A stretch of 11,638 nt of DNA from assembly GCA_003024985.2 (NCBI GenBank), contig PXIH01S0004514.1, one strand, 5' to 3'. This DNA is from Euperipatoides rowelli (taxonomy: Eukaryota > Onychophora > Udeonychophora > Euonychophora > Peripatopsidae). The notes under the pieces are model-generated. The model made no database searches, was not told the origin of the DNA, and saw only the letters and a program-made list of their open reading frames with translations. Below are positions 1 to 7,355 of this stretch, in pieces (position 1 is the stretch's first letter; every line of letters begins with the position of its first letter). The position numbers were made by a program, and so were the translations under genes.

Positions 1-243
1 CATAATATAAGCTTGATTTAGTTATTTCAAACCGGTGTAACATGAACTCACATCCTCTTTGAGGGTTAGAGTTTTTGCCCAAACTTTTTTTATATGATCA
101 GTACTGTATATTCTATCTACTCAGCCCCACACATTTAGAAACTGTTTCATCTGGCCAAACAGGAACAAAAATGGCTTATGTCTGATTTAACTATATTTAT
201 ATACAAACCAAGAACTACATTTTTGTATACATATATTTTTAAC
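1..243. other. Unannotated AT-rich flank
   Basis: No coding frame, structured repeat or RNA gene is visible here. The only open frame reaching in from the right (minus strand, ending near 187) is a shadow of the repeat that starts at 244. Confidence 0.6.
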
Positions 244-330
244 TAGCTGAAGTACCCAGTGTTGCCCAGGACCCAGAATTGCCCATGATGAGACCCGACA
301 TTGCCCAGTCCCACCCCCAAATATCCAAAT

Positions 331-650
331 GTCTATTTTCATTGTATATGTTATGCAACCTACCCACATGCCAAATTTCAAGTTTTGTCATGTTGAGAAG
401 TATTCAAAACAGTTCAGGATCATTCCTCATCCCTCACCTACTCTCAAAAATCAAAAAGTCTATTTTCCTTGTCTACACTATGCAACCTACCCACATGCCA
501 AATTTCAAGTTTGTGCCATGTTCGGAAGTATGCTAAATAATTAACTGTCATTCCCACACCTCACCCTATTCCCATAAATCAAAAAGTCTATTTTCATTGT
601 CTACAGTCTACACTATGCAACCTACTCACATGCAAAATTTCTTATATAAA
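331..650 (+). repeat. 127-128 bp tandem repeat, about 2.5 copies
   Basis: The motif GTCTATTTTCATTGT recurs at 331, 458 and 586, each time followed within about 20 bases by ATGCAACCTACCCACATG and then CAAATTTC. Unit lengths are 127 and 128 bases. The third unit is truncated after about 60 bases and carries a short local duplication (GTCTACAGTCTACAC near 599-614). The copies are similar enough that the tandem structure was probably part of the parent element rather than a later chance event. Confidence 0.85.
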
Positions 651-713
651 ATGTTGTCCATTGTCTCCAAGACAACAACGTAAATGTACAGTTATATCCT
701 GTCTCCTCAATAA

Positions 714-742
714 TAAACAAACGTACAAACAAACAAACAAAC
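714..742 (+). repeat. (CAAA)n simple repeat tail
   Basis: Imperfect run of ACAA/CAAA units with one interruption (ACGTAC). It sits just before the terminal motif of the surrounding repeat and probably is its 3' tail. Confidence 0.8.
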
Positions 743-762
743 TTTCTGCTTTATAATATTAG

Positions 763-1585
763 ATAATACTATTTAATTTTGGTTGTTCTTTATTTTAAAT
801 CCCCACTAATGATTAAATATAAATATTATTATAAAACAATGAGTATTTTAATGATCTGAAAAAGAAAAAAAAACTAAGTTCTATTTACAGAATTTAAATA
901 ATAAATTTAATAAATAATTAAATAGTATATACAGTATAATATGCCAAAGAATACAATAAAATGCCTATTTTATTTTCAAACAGATGTCACTGTCAGCAAT
1001 AATGTTTTTGGTACTTTGAATGGTGGCTGAAAAAAAAAAGTAACCCCTCCATGCACTAAATGGCTTAATTTTTTTAACTCCAGGTCAATTTTAAAGTGCA
1101 GAGTTAAAAGCATGTTGAATGGAGGCATAGCAATAAATAGCTTTCCTTTTCTCTTTTCTTTATGATGCGTGGTTTAATCTGCTATTAATGAGAGGTGGCT
1201 GAATTTGAGTTGAATAGCTTAGTTGCTCAAATGTGTGTGGTCACTAAATGAGCTGAACAAAATTACAGATTTGGAAAAGGAAAGAAAAACTAACTCTTTA
1301 TGTTTTACAATATATAGTAAAAGAATATGAAAGACTGGTTGACTGAATATCAAATATTTATAGAGATACATGTATGATGATAGCCTTATACAATTATCTT
1401 GCATTATATTTAAATATAATGTTATACGGGTTCTGAATTAATTTATATACTAACTGATTAACAGGAATAAGAAAATATTAGCAAACAATTAATTTTTTGA
1501 TCAGAACAATATAATATCTTAAATTTTCATTGTGTAGCCTATAAAGAAAAATGTATTGAGGGGCCCAATAATTTAATAACATCTG
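763..1585. other. AT-rich stretch without recognised features
   Basis: Short A and T runs only. The one open frame of about 60 codons (minus strand, 1219-1404) is hydrophobic and low in complexity, with no motif or splice context, and I treat it as chance. Confidence 0.6.
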
Positions 1586-1890
1586 GGTATAAAAACTTAC
1601 ATTTCCCTTTGTAATCTTTATCCCAAAACCAACCAATGATGTTTGACCATGGCAAATGCTCAGATGCCTTATTTTTTTTATTTACACTTATAACGTTCAC
1701 CCTAATCCTGAACCTTAACTCCTACTACATAATAAACAACTAATCCCCCAACCCTATGATAATCAAGAGGTGAAATAAAGCTTTTTTTATTTAATCAATT
1801 TTGATCATTTTTACACTACTTCCATCAGCCCAATCGTTAACCAATCAACAGCTCATTTTTGGGATGAGGGAAATGTAACTTTTTATAACC
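1586..1890. mobile_element. MITE-like element with inverted ends
   Basis: The left end GGTATAAAAACTTACATTTC (from 1586) is the near reverse complement of the right end GAAATGTAACTTTTTATAACC (ending at 1890). Both arms continue inward to TCCCAAAA (left, about 1619-1628) and TTTTGGGA (right, about 1857-1864), with a 10 base insertion in the left arm. About 305 bases overall, no reading frame, and an AT-rich interior: this fits a miniature inverted-repeat transposable element. I could not find a convincing target-site duplication (CAT lies just outside both ends with spacing that differs), so the superfamily is open. Confidence 0.6.
1697..1763 (-). repeat. Degenerate CCCTAA/TTAGGG-like tract
   Basis: The plus strand reads CACCCTAATCCTGAACCTTAA and later CCCCCAACCCTATG, imperfect variants of the animal telomere unit. 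It lies in the centre of the MITE-like element. It is probably an internal part of that transposon family rather than a telomere relic, because it is short, degenerate and flanked by the paired arms. Confidence 0.4.
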
Positions 1891-2482
1891 ATATTATGCT
1901 TATAAATAATTTTAATAAAATTTGAATAAGAATTTACATCATCTTTCTCTTCCATACCACAGGTTTTCTCAGCCAGATTACAGTAGCTGTTTAGCATTAA
2001 ACCCTGTACCTACACTCCTACAGTGATTGAGGCTCCCTAAGATACCATTACCTCCTCATCCATTAAAGCCAGGCACACACTAGGAGAGAAAAACTTTGTA
2101 GTTTTCATACTTGGCAGTTTTTCAATGATGCAAAAGTTTTCGCAAGAGTAATCTGACACACACTAGGAAAATTTATTTTTTATTTGAAAGTTTTTCTCTT
2201 TAAGTGTGCGTACTCCTGTTGTCAAAATGGGGAGTGACATTCAATGACTACCACATTAATTGAATTGTATATTATTGTATTAAATATATCTTTTTATCAT
2301 TATAGTCTAAACGAGTATATATATATGCATGAAAATAAATAGATTTTTTTAATTTCCAAGCAGTGGCGATTTAGTTTTAAATATCAAAGCCACTTATCTG
2401 TTGTATTACATATGATACCAATGGTTTGCAGAATTGATGTTTTTAATAAAATAAATAAATAAATAGTGGCTTGATGTGATAT

Positions 2483-2587
2483 TCAGTTAAGTGCTGTTTG
2501 TATAGACAAGGACATTTTTCTACTTCTTGAATTAAGTGATATTTCATCGTCGTTCCAGATTTTGTTGGCGAAGCAAGTGGCCGGCAT
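2483..2587 (-). pseudogene. Truncated minus-strand reading frame in TTAA element
   Basis: Reading the transposon from its right end, a GC-richer leader of about 250 bases is followed by ATG at 2587 and a 34 codon frame ending at 2483. It begins MPATCFANKIWNDDEI and then becomes low in complexity. The K.W.DDE start is reminiscent of the N-terminal Myb/SANT- or MADF-like DNA-binding regions of some transposon proteins, but the match is too short to assign. The likely explanation is a remnant of the 5' coding end of the parent transposon, kept after internal deletion. Chance is also possible for a frame this short. Confidence 0.3.
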
Positions 2588-2676
2588 TTTTATTTTTTAG
2601 TTAGTAAAGTCAAGAAACGTGTTCTCAGCTTCTCATCGTCCGGGGATTGGCTGCGAACTTTAAAATCGAGGAGAAA

Positions 2677-2714
2677 AGTTTCAAACAGTAGACCAGAGGT
2701 CTACTTTTGAAAGT
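2677..2714. repeat. Strong hairpin inside TTAA element
   Basis: AGTTTCAAACAGTAGACC (2677-2694) pairs with GGTCTACTTTTGAAAGT (2698-2714): about 15 base pairs with one bulged C (2686) and a three-base loop AGA. It sits in the GC-richer leader between the right terminal repeat and the ATG at 2587. Its role is not known. Confidence 0.75.
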
Positions 2715-2841
2715 GATGAAAGAGTTCTCTTCGAAGTCTGGTTTTCTCTAGAGTATTTTGACACACACAANAGTATTTACCTTCGGAGTACAATTCTTTG
2801 ATGCTTCAAAGAAAAATTCACCTAGTATGTGCTAGCCTTAA

Positions 2842-3238
2842 ATCTGAAAATAACGTGCAGATGCAGCTAAGGCCATATGACTTTAGGCTTAGAGGAAAAG
2901 CTGTAAAAATTTAAAGAATACTCTACCAGCTGAAAAAAATCTTTAATTAATTAAAGTGTGCGCAATTAATTTTTTGTAAATATTAATATTCATTTTTATA
3001 TTGAAATACTTTTTTTATATTTTTAGCGGGCAATGGCAGATGTATGTGAAAATCAATTTTAAAACAGAAAAATTAAGTTTCATTTTTAATTATTAATTTT
3101 ATGATGGACAACAGAAAATGTCAAAAAAAATGTAATTAAGGTTAAATAATATATTTAAAAATAAGTGTGGGGGGGGGAGACAATTTTAATCAGGGTGGTT
3201 CTATTTGGGGGCTGGTTGTAATAGTAATGCATGCCATC
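2842..3238. other. AT-rich stretch with G run
   Basis: No gene seen. It contains scattered A and T runs and a G9-like homopolymer near 3169-3178. The sequence immediately downstream of the minus-strand coding remnant (below 3239) shows no clear poly(A) tract of the kind expected for a processed pseudogene. Confidence 0.6.
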
Positions 3239-3715
3239 CTATAGTGTCCATAGTTCTATATATGCCATTTTAAGTGTCTCTTCGCTGGAGAGTGAATTTC
3301 CTTCGACAAAGTCCTTGATTTCCATTTCCTTAGAAGTCAAGGGATCAGTGGAAAGCTTTCCCACTGGAGTCGCCATCTCAGGCTCTGGTTGAGTTGGTTC
3401 TTCCACTGGATCTTCAATTATTGGCTTAATTGCACTGGCTTCTCCAAGGGTTTATTCTCTGCTTCTTGTTTTCTTTCGGCCGCTATCCTCTTTCTTGACC
3501 TTTCTTTTTATTTGATTTGTTCTTTCTTTTCCTCCCTTGTGTTGGTTTTTGTTATTCGACTAGTATGAATTGTCTTTTGTGTTATTTGTTTCCCCTCTTT
3601 TTTCTTCTGTCTCCACAGTCTACTGGTGTATCTCTTGAAATTCATTTGTCTCCTGTTCTACCACTCCCACTACATCTTCCTCCTGCGGCACAGCCTGGCC
3701 TCACTCTTCTACCAA
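3239..3715 (-). pseudogene. Decayed minus-strand coding remnant, Glu/Lys/Pro-rich
   Basis: From 3451 down to the stop TAG at 3239 there is an open frame of 70 codons without an ATG near its start. It includes EDPVEEPTQPEPEM, ATPVGKLSTDPLTSKEMEIK and DFVEGNSLSSEETLKMAYIE. Immediately upstream a second frame (about 3421-3500) reads RKRIAAERKQEAENKP and LEKPVQ before a stop, so a one-base shift near 3430-3450 separates the two parts. Further upstream (about 3649-3690) a third piece reads PQEEDVVGVVEQETNEF. Stops at several points and at least two frameshifts show it is not functional. Base composition is less AT-rich than the flanks. The charged, coiled-coil-like and Pro/Glu/Ser-rich character suggests a C-terminal tail of a host or gag-like protein. 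I do not recognise the family. The plus-strand frame over 3517-3753 is a shadow. Confidence 0.45.
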
Positions 3716-5439
3716 AAAAAAATGAAGGAATTTTTTTTTACAGCAATCTTTAAAAATGATTAATGAAAAGAATAAGAAATAAATGATTGTATGTGACCTT
3801 TAATTATTCGAAGTTATAATCATTTTTGCATAAATCATTTTGTTACTGTGAGAAACTTTTAAATATAAATAATACAGTTTTAGAAATAAGATAAATCATA
3901 TTAGTTGATATAGGCCTAATAGTTAATTTGAGTGATTAAGGAGAGTATGAATCAGGAATCAGATTTAAGGTGTTGAAGGCATTACTTGACACTACCGTCT
4001 TCACCTGAGAAGTCCTGCTTAATGCAAAATATATATATATATATATATTTTTATTCTAATTAATACTAAATATTTTTTAATTTATTAACAGCAATCCTTT
4101 TTTTTTAATGTGTTATTTTTTAATTATTATTTAAAATTCCTTCAGTTTAACAATTTATTATTCTCACTCATCATAACTGCATTTTATTTTTCACCACCCA
4201 TGAAATTTCATCTACATTGGGTCACAACCGACTGATTTATTTTATTATTTGATTGCAATCGAAAAAGAGATATGTAAAATATTAAAGATCACAAGAAATT
4301 GATTTTTTTTATGCTTTCATTTCAAAGAAAATTAATAAAAGAAATAATTCCACTTGGTTAAAAACAAAATTCAAAAAAAATAAAAGTTATTTAAAAATAA
4401 AACTTCCTTTTAGCTCCTCCCACTTTGTACAGTAGTGCTAAATTTATCCTGTAGGTAGGGTTGATTGTAAGCAATTGATGATGTCATCATAGTTTAATCA
4501 AAGAGATACTGTAAGTTAATTTGTTACCATTGTTAGGGAGATGGGTAATTTTATAACTAATATAATAGTGCAATAAAACATTCTATAATAATTTTGATCT
4601 TATTCTTTCATTTATATCATGTCTAAATAAATATTTTAATACTCTATATCTCCAATAAAGAAATTAAATATTGATTTTTTTATCTTTAGAAATGTTGGAA
4701 AATGGGGAGTGTGGGTGAAAGTACGCTAACAATAATAAAAGGCAAATTATTAGAATTTACAGATTATTATAAATAAATAAACTGCATAATTTCACTTTTA
4801 TTATTATTAACGGTCTTTGGTTTGATTTTTGATTTACAAAACTGTATTACTACAGCATAAACTAATTTTAAATTCAGATGGTTTTTTTTTTTAAAAAAAA
4901 AATCCTGTCTTAAGTGAGCTACACATTTTTGTTTTTTACTGCTATATAAACTATTATAATTTTTCTGACAAACACAGGCTAACCGTATCCTATTATTGTA
5001 TTATTAAATAAATGTGTGTCTTTGTTAAAATACAGTGTTTGAATTTTTATTTGATTTCACATTGCATAATGCAGGCTACTTCAATTTTGTTCCTTAAATA
5101 AACCTAATAATATCGGTAAGTAAACAAAAATGTAGATTGCATAAGAAAGGCCTGGAATGAATAGGTTATGATAGATGGTGCTACTCTATAGTAAGATACT
5201 ATCAATAATAAGTTGTATTTCATTATTTTTCTAGCTTTCAATAACTGTAGGTAAATTGTGTGGCAACTTATTACATAAGCAAAATAATATTGCATTTATA
5301 TTCGCTGTATAAAATAATTTTTGCATCAATTTTTTAAAGCTTCATTCTGATATTCTTTATTTATATATGTTAACTTAATTTATAAATATGATTATATAAA
5401 AGTAAATTAATCAATCCATGCACGCGTATTCATTCATTT
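3716..5439. other. Long AT-rich stretch without genes
   Basis: Only short chance frames, homopolymer runs (for example around 4886-4902), an AT microsatellite and a short ATGATGTCATCAT palindrome-like site near 4478-4490 are visible. The minus-strand frame at 5104-5295 is Tyr- and hydrophobic-rich with no motif, and I regard it as chance. Confidence 0.6.
4029..4048. repeat. (AT)10 microsatellite
   Basis: Uninterrupted AT dinucleotides, followed by a T-rich run. Confidence 0.95.
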
Positions 5440-5498
5440 ATGGTCTTATCAGAAGATGATGTTCCGACACTATCATCCCCTGCCAAGGGGTCAAATTG
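5440..5498 (+). CDS. Possible short coding exon with splice donor
   Basis: ATG at 5440 opens a frame reading MVLSEDDVPTLSSPAKGSN that runs to a good donor, AATTG|GTAAGG, at 5498/5499. The composition (Ser, Pro, Asp, Glu) is unlike the Phe/Ile/Lys/Asn-rich chance frames of this DNA, and local GC is raised. It could be the first coding exon of a host gene or a piece of a transposon gene. No matching downstream exon can be joined with confidence, and no promoter motif is obvious. Confidence 0.2.
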
Positions 5499-5723
5499 GT
5501 AAGGTATTATCACTCTTGGAATTGTATAGTTAAAATATCTTAGCCATCCATAATAAATTAAAGTAAGTATCTAGTTATTTAAAAATAAATAAACAGAAAG
5601 CACTGAACTTGACTGATACGTGACTAATGTGGGTTGTTTCTATGCAATGAAAGATTGCTCATTCCATGCTGTTTGAATTTGATGACATCACAAAATACTC
5701 TCAGACCCAAAATACCATTTATA

Positions 5724-5736
5724 TGACCTCTGACCT
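5724..5736 (-). promoter_or_regulatory. Perfect DR1 nuclear receptor-type site
   Basis: TGACCTCTGACCT on the plus strand is AGGTCA-G-AGGTCA on the minus strand: two consensus half-sites with a one-base spacer, the classic DR1 element bound by RXR or HNF4-type receptors in animals. Whether it is used is unknown. No confirmed promoter or gene is near, apart from the exon-like ORF 230 bases upstream. Confidence 0.35.
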
Positions 5737-5774
5737 ATGTAGAGATATTTATTGGATTTCATTTTTAAATAACT

Positions 5775-5880
5775 TTTTTTTTTTTTTTGAAATTTTTTTT
5801 TTAATCCAGTGGAAATATTTTTTTAGTAATTTTCATAGAAATGAAATCAAAAAAAAAAAAAATAATAAAAAAATCATTTT
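5775..5880. repeat. Poly(T)/poly(A) foldback
   Basis: Two long T runs (about 5775-5813) face A runs (about 5849-5875) on the same strand, so the region can fold on itself. The open frame crossing it (5666-5908) is mostly Phe and Lys from these runs and is not a gene. Confidence 0.6.
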
Positions 5881-6202
5881 GTGTGACCAAATTAACCAAT
5901 GTTATTGAATCTTTTATATGCACTGAAGCCTCAAATTGAGTCATTTTATATTGAGTTGTCAGTAAATAAAGTCTATTCGTTATTTTTTTATTTTGAGTCT
6001 TTTTTTATCACCGAGTCATTTGTAAAATCTTAATAATTAAATTTAACAAAAAAAAAAGTAAATGAAAAAAGAAAAATCCTAGTGATTTTGATTTAATTGA
6101 TTTTATAAAGTTTGTGCTAAGTGTCATTTAATTTATTAACAAATAAACAAGCATAAATAGAATGTTTATTTATATATTTTTCTCTTGTTGTTATTTTACA
6201 GA

Positions 6203-6395
6203 CATGAACATGCCTGAAAAAGAAACAATTGAAAAGTTTGTTTCTTTTACAAAGTACCGTACCGTAAAAGAAAATACTGTGTTCAGTACAGAAACCTATC
6301 TCTTACATTTCAATGAGGGACGATATGCTTTTATCAGCAAAAATATATTAGGAAATATTCAAGATTTTTTTGTGCAAATTAAAAGATTTAATTAA
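6203..6395 (+). pseudogene. Exon-like open frame, family unknown
   Basis: A pyrimidine-rich tract ending TTATTTTACAG (6192-6202) looks like a splice acceptor and is followed by an open frame from ATG 6204. It reads MNMPEKETIEKFVSFTKY, then RTVKENTVFSTETYLLHFNE and continues to TAA at 6393-6395. Codon and residue use look more protein-like than other frames here. However, its last third lies inside the inverted repeat arm (from 6318), where the other copy suggests intron sequence on the opposite strand. So only the first 38 or so codons can be original coding sequence. No domain is recognised. An upstream in-frame extension to 6162 runs through the presumed intron. Confidence 0.3.
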
Positions 6396-6477
6396 AATAA
6401 ATCACTTCCCTTGCCAAGGGCACTTCATTGTCTATAGAATATGATCGTTTTAGAAAAAACATCTTCATTAATAATCG
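6318..6477 (+). repeat. Left arm of 160 bp inverted duplication
   Basis: This stretch is the reverse complement of 6820-6980 with about 11 substitutions and three small indels, so over 90 percent identity. The arm contains, on the minus strand, the end of an exon (FSKTIIFYRQ, then stop) and the first part of the following intron. Similarity fades at the outer edge (CGATATGC against GGTACAC). Confidence 0.9.
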
Positions 6478-6620
6478 TGTAAGCCATTATATCACCATTT
6501 GTAGTAGTTACCACCTGGAGTATTTTTACAATAAATACGGCAGTTAATACCGGGGGTACAGTTATTTGTAAATCACTGTTTATGGTAATAAAATTCCTAG
6601 ATTTTTGATGAAGGAAGGAT
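6410..6620 (-). pseudogene. Exon remnant with lost donor and stop
   Basis: On the minus strand, TTACACTCAG (acceptor-like, ending at 6621) is followed by an open frame reading SFLHQKSRNFITINSDLQ, ITVPPVLTAVFIVKILQVV, TTTNGDIMAYTIINEDVF and SKTIIFYRQ, then TGA at 6427-6425. The right arm of the inverted duplication has CAA CAA AGT instead of CAA TGA AGT and continues to CTTGGCAAG|GTAAGT. In this copy the donor GT has become GG (6409-6408). It therefore looks like a damaged internal exon of about 70 codons, rich in beta-strand-forming residues. The open frame continues upstream to an ATG at 6718, but that part is hydrophobic and probably intronic. I do not recognise the protein. Confidence 0.4.
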
Positions 6621-6673
6621 CTGAGTGTAATTTTAGGAATCTCAAGAAACACCCACAAATCCTTCATCAAAAA
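6602..6673. repeat. 14 bp perfect inverted repeat, 44 bp loop
   Basis: TTTTTGATGAAGGA (6602-6615) is the exact reverse complement of TCCTTCATCAAAAA (6660-6673). It lies in the spacer between the large inverted arms, at the presumed exon start. Confidence 0.8.
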
Positions 6674-6819
6674 AACAAGGGAATAAATAATGTTTAAAAA
6701 TGAATCATTGAAATGCAACCTCAGACCTTGTTAATAACTGCTCCCTCCTTTTTTCCCCATGACATTTGAGCAGATTCCTTCCATTAGGTTATGTAAAATA
6801 GCTGTTTTCATCACAAAAC

Positions 6820-6980
6820 CGATTATTAACGAAGATGTTTTTTTTCTAAAATGATCATATTCTATAGACAACAAAGTGCCCTTGGCAAGGTAAGTGATTT
6901 ATTTTAATTAAATCTTTTAATTTGTGCAAAAAATCTTGATATTTCCTAATATATTTTTGCTGATAAAAGTGTACCATCCC
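6820..6980 (-). repeat. Right arm of inverted duplication, donor intact
   Basis: Reverse complement of the left arm. Read on the plus strand it carries the exon end FYRQQSALGK followed by a consensus donor GTAAGT at 6890. Two extra T bases near 6841 (a longer T run than the left arm has) put a frameshift upstream, so this copy is also broken, at a different point. Confidence 0.9.
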
Positions 6981-7012
6981 CTTTCAATGTATTTCTATGG
7001 AAATTTAATACT

Positions 7013-7071
7013 CAATTTGAGTAGTTTGATTTGAGTTGCATATTTTTGGAACCAAACTACAACTCAAATTG
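7013..7071. repeat. Foldback hairpin
   Basis: CAATTTGAGTAGTTTG (7013-7028) pairs with CAAACTACAACTCAAATTG (7053-7071) apart from a three-base gap, with a 24 base loop. The outer flanks (AAATTTAATA left, TATTAAATT right) are also complementary, so the stem may be the tip of a small foldback element or part of the right end of the larger candidate element. Confidence 0.7.
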
Positions 7072-7223
7072 AGGCTCTGGTGTATTAAATTCAAGATGNG
7101 ATAATAGTAGTGCATAAAAAATATGATATCTATATATCTTTTTAAATATGCAAATTGTCTTAACATGAAATACAAATGATAATTTTTCAATTTTACAATG
7201 AAAATAGAAAAAAAAATTATCAT

Positions 7224-7355
7224 AAACAAACAAACAAAAAAATTTCAGGTGATTCGGACTAAACTCCAACCAGGGGTCTGCCTCTGGACCCCTCTCTTCC
7301 ATTCACAATGAGGCCCTCAGCTTAAATCAACTTCTGGGAGGGGACCTGATACAAG
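7224..7355 (-). repeat. GC-richer repeat fragment with (CAAA)n edge
   Basis: An island of higher GC (about 7246-7355) begins at a CAAACAAACAAA run (7224-7237). On the minus strand it holds a short frame from ATG 7302 reading MEERGPEADPWLEFSPNHLK before it enters the T-rich tail. A tail of TTTG units on that strand suggests the 3' end of a truncated minus-strand retroelement. The family is not recognised. The 81 codon frame continuing to 7057 runs through low-complexity DNA and an N and is not a gene. Confidence 0.35.

Larger units (their letters stand above)
244..762 (+). repeat. Decayed interspersed repeat with (CAAA)n tail
   Basis: The block starts with TAGCTGAAGTACCCAGTG followed by TTGCCCAGG and ends with ACTTTCTGCTTTATAATATTAG. 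From memory this matches a dispersed animal repeat whose less decayed form has a head like ACCCGGCGTTGCCCGGG and a tail like CTTTCGCATTTATAATATTAG. The differences are mostly CG to TG or CA changes, as expected from decay of methylated CpGs. A (CAAA)n run at about 714-742 precedes the terminal motif, a tail style common in SINEs and other non-LTR retroelements. TAG occurs at both outer edges (244-246 and 760-762), which could be a target-site trace or chance. The plus-strand open frames inside (279-536, 329-544) are products of the tandem structure, not genes. The exact repeat class is not certain. Confidence 0.6.
2063..2841. mobile_element. Non-autonomous DNA transposon flanked by TTAA
   Basis: TTAA at 2063-2066 and again at 2838-2841 bracket imperfect terminal inverted repeats of about 35 bases. 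The left end reads AGCCAGGCACACACTAGG; the right end, on the opposite strand, reads GGCTAGCACATACTAGG. Both continue to a shared CTTTG.AG. Known superfamilies that duplicate TTAA on insertion are piggyBac and Kolobok; the ends do not look like typical piggyBac termini (CCYT...), so Kolobok or an unnamed TTAA group is the better guess. A subterminal direct repeat (AGAGTA..TGACACACAC) lies at 2145-2167 and 2750-2773. At about 771 bases it is too short to encode a transposase, so it would have depended on a full-length relative. One ambiguous base lies at 2771. Confidence 0.75.
5921..7082. mobile_element. Possible element bounded by weak inverted ends
   Basis: GCACTGAAGCCTCAAATTGAGT (cut here as GCACTGAAGCCTCAAAT, from 5920) resembles the reverse complement of the sequence ending at 7082 (CACCAGAGCCTCAATTTGAG). 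Both sides share GCCTCAA.TTGAGT, preceded by a TGAAT..TT.ATA.. stretch. Such ends would enclose the inverted exon duplication. The core is nearly self-palindromic, which raises the chance of an accidental match, and I found no target-site duplication. CAGAG..TCAA-like ends are seen in some hAT elements, but I do not assign a superfamily. Confidence 0.3.

Noticed and set aside
279-544. Two overlapping plus-strand frames of 85 and 71 codons
   Set aside because: Both lie in the 127-128 bp tandem repeat and read the same repeated unit in different frames; no protein character.
1697-1763. Interstitial telomere relic
   Set aside because: Too short and degenerate, and centred in a paired-arm transposon, which explains it better.
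3517-3753. Plus-strand hydrophobic frame of 78 codons resembling a signal peptide
   Set aside because: It is opposite the Glu/Lys-rich minus-strand coding remnant, whose codons produce Leu/Phe/Ser/Pro on the other strand.
4478-4490. ATGATGTCATCAT as a CRE/AP-1-like regulatory site
   Set aside because: It differs from TGACGTCA and lies in featureless AT-rich DNA far from any candidate exon.
5666-5908. 80 codon plus-strand frame
   Set aside because: Half of it is encoded by T and A runs; no splice or motif support.
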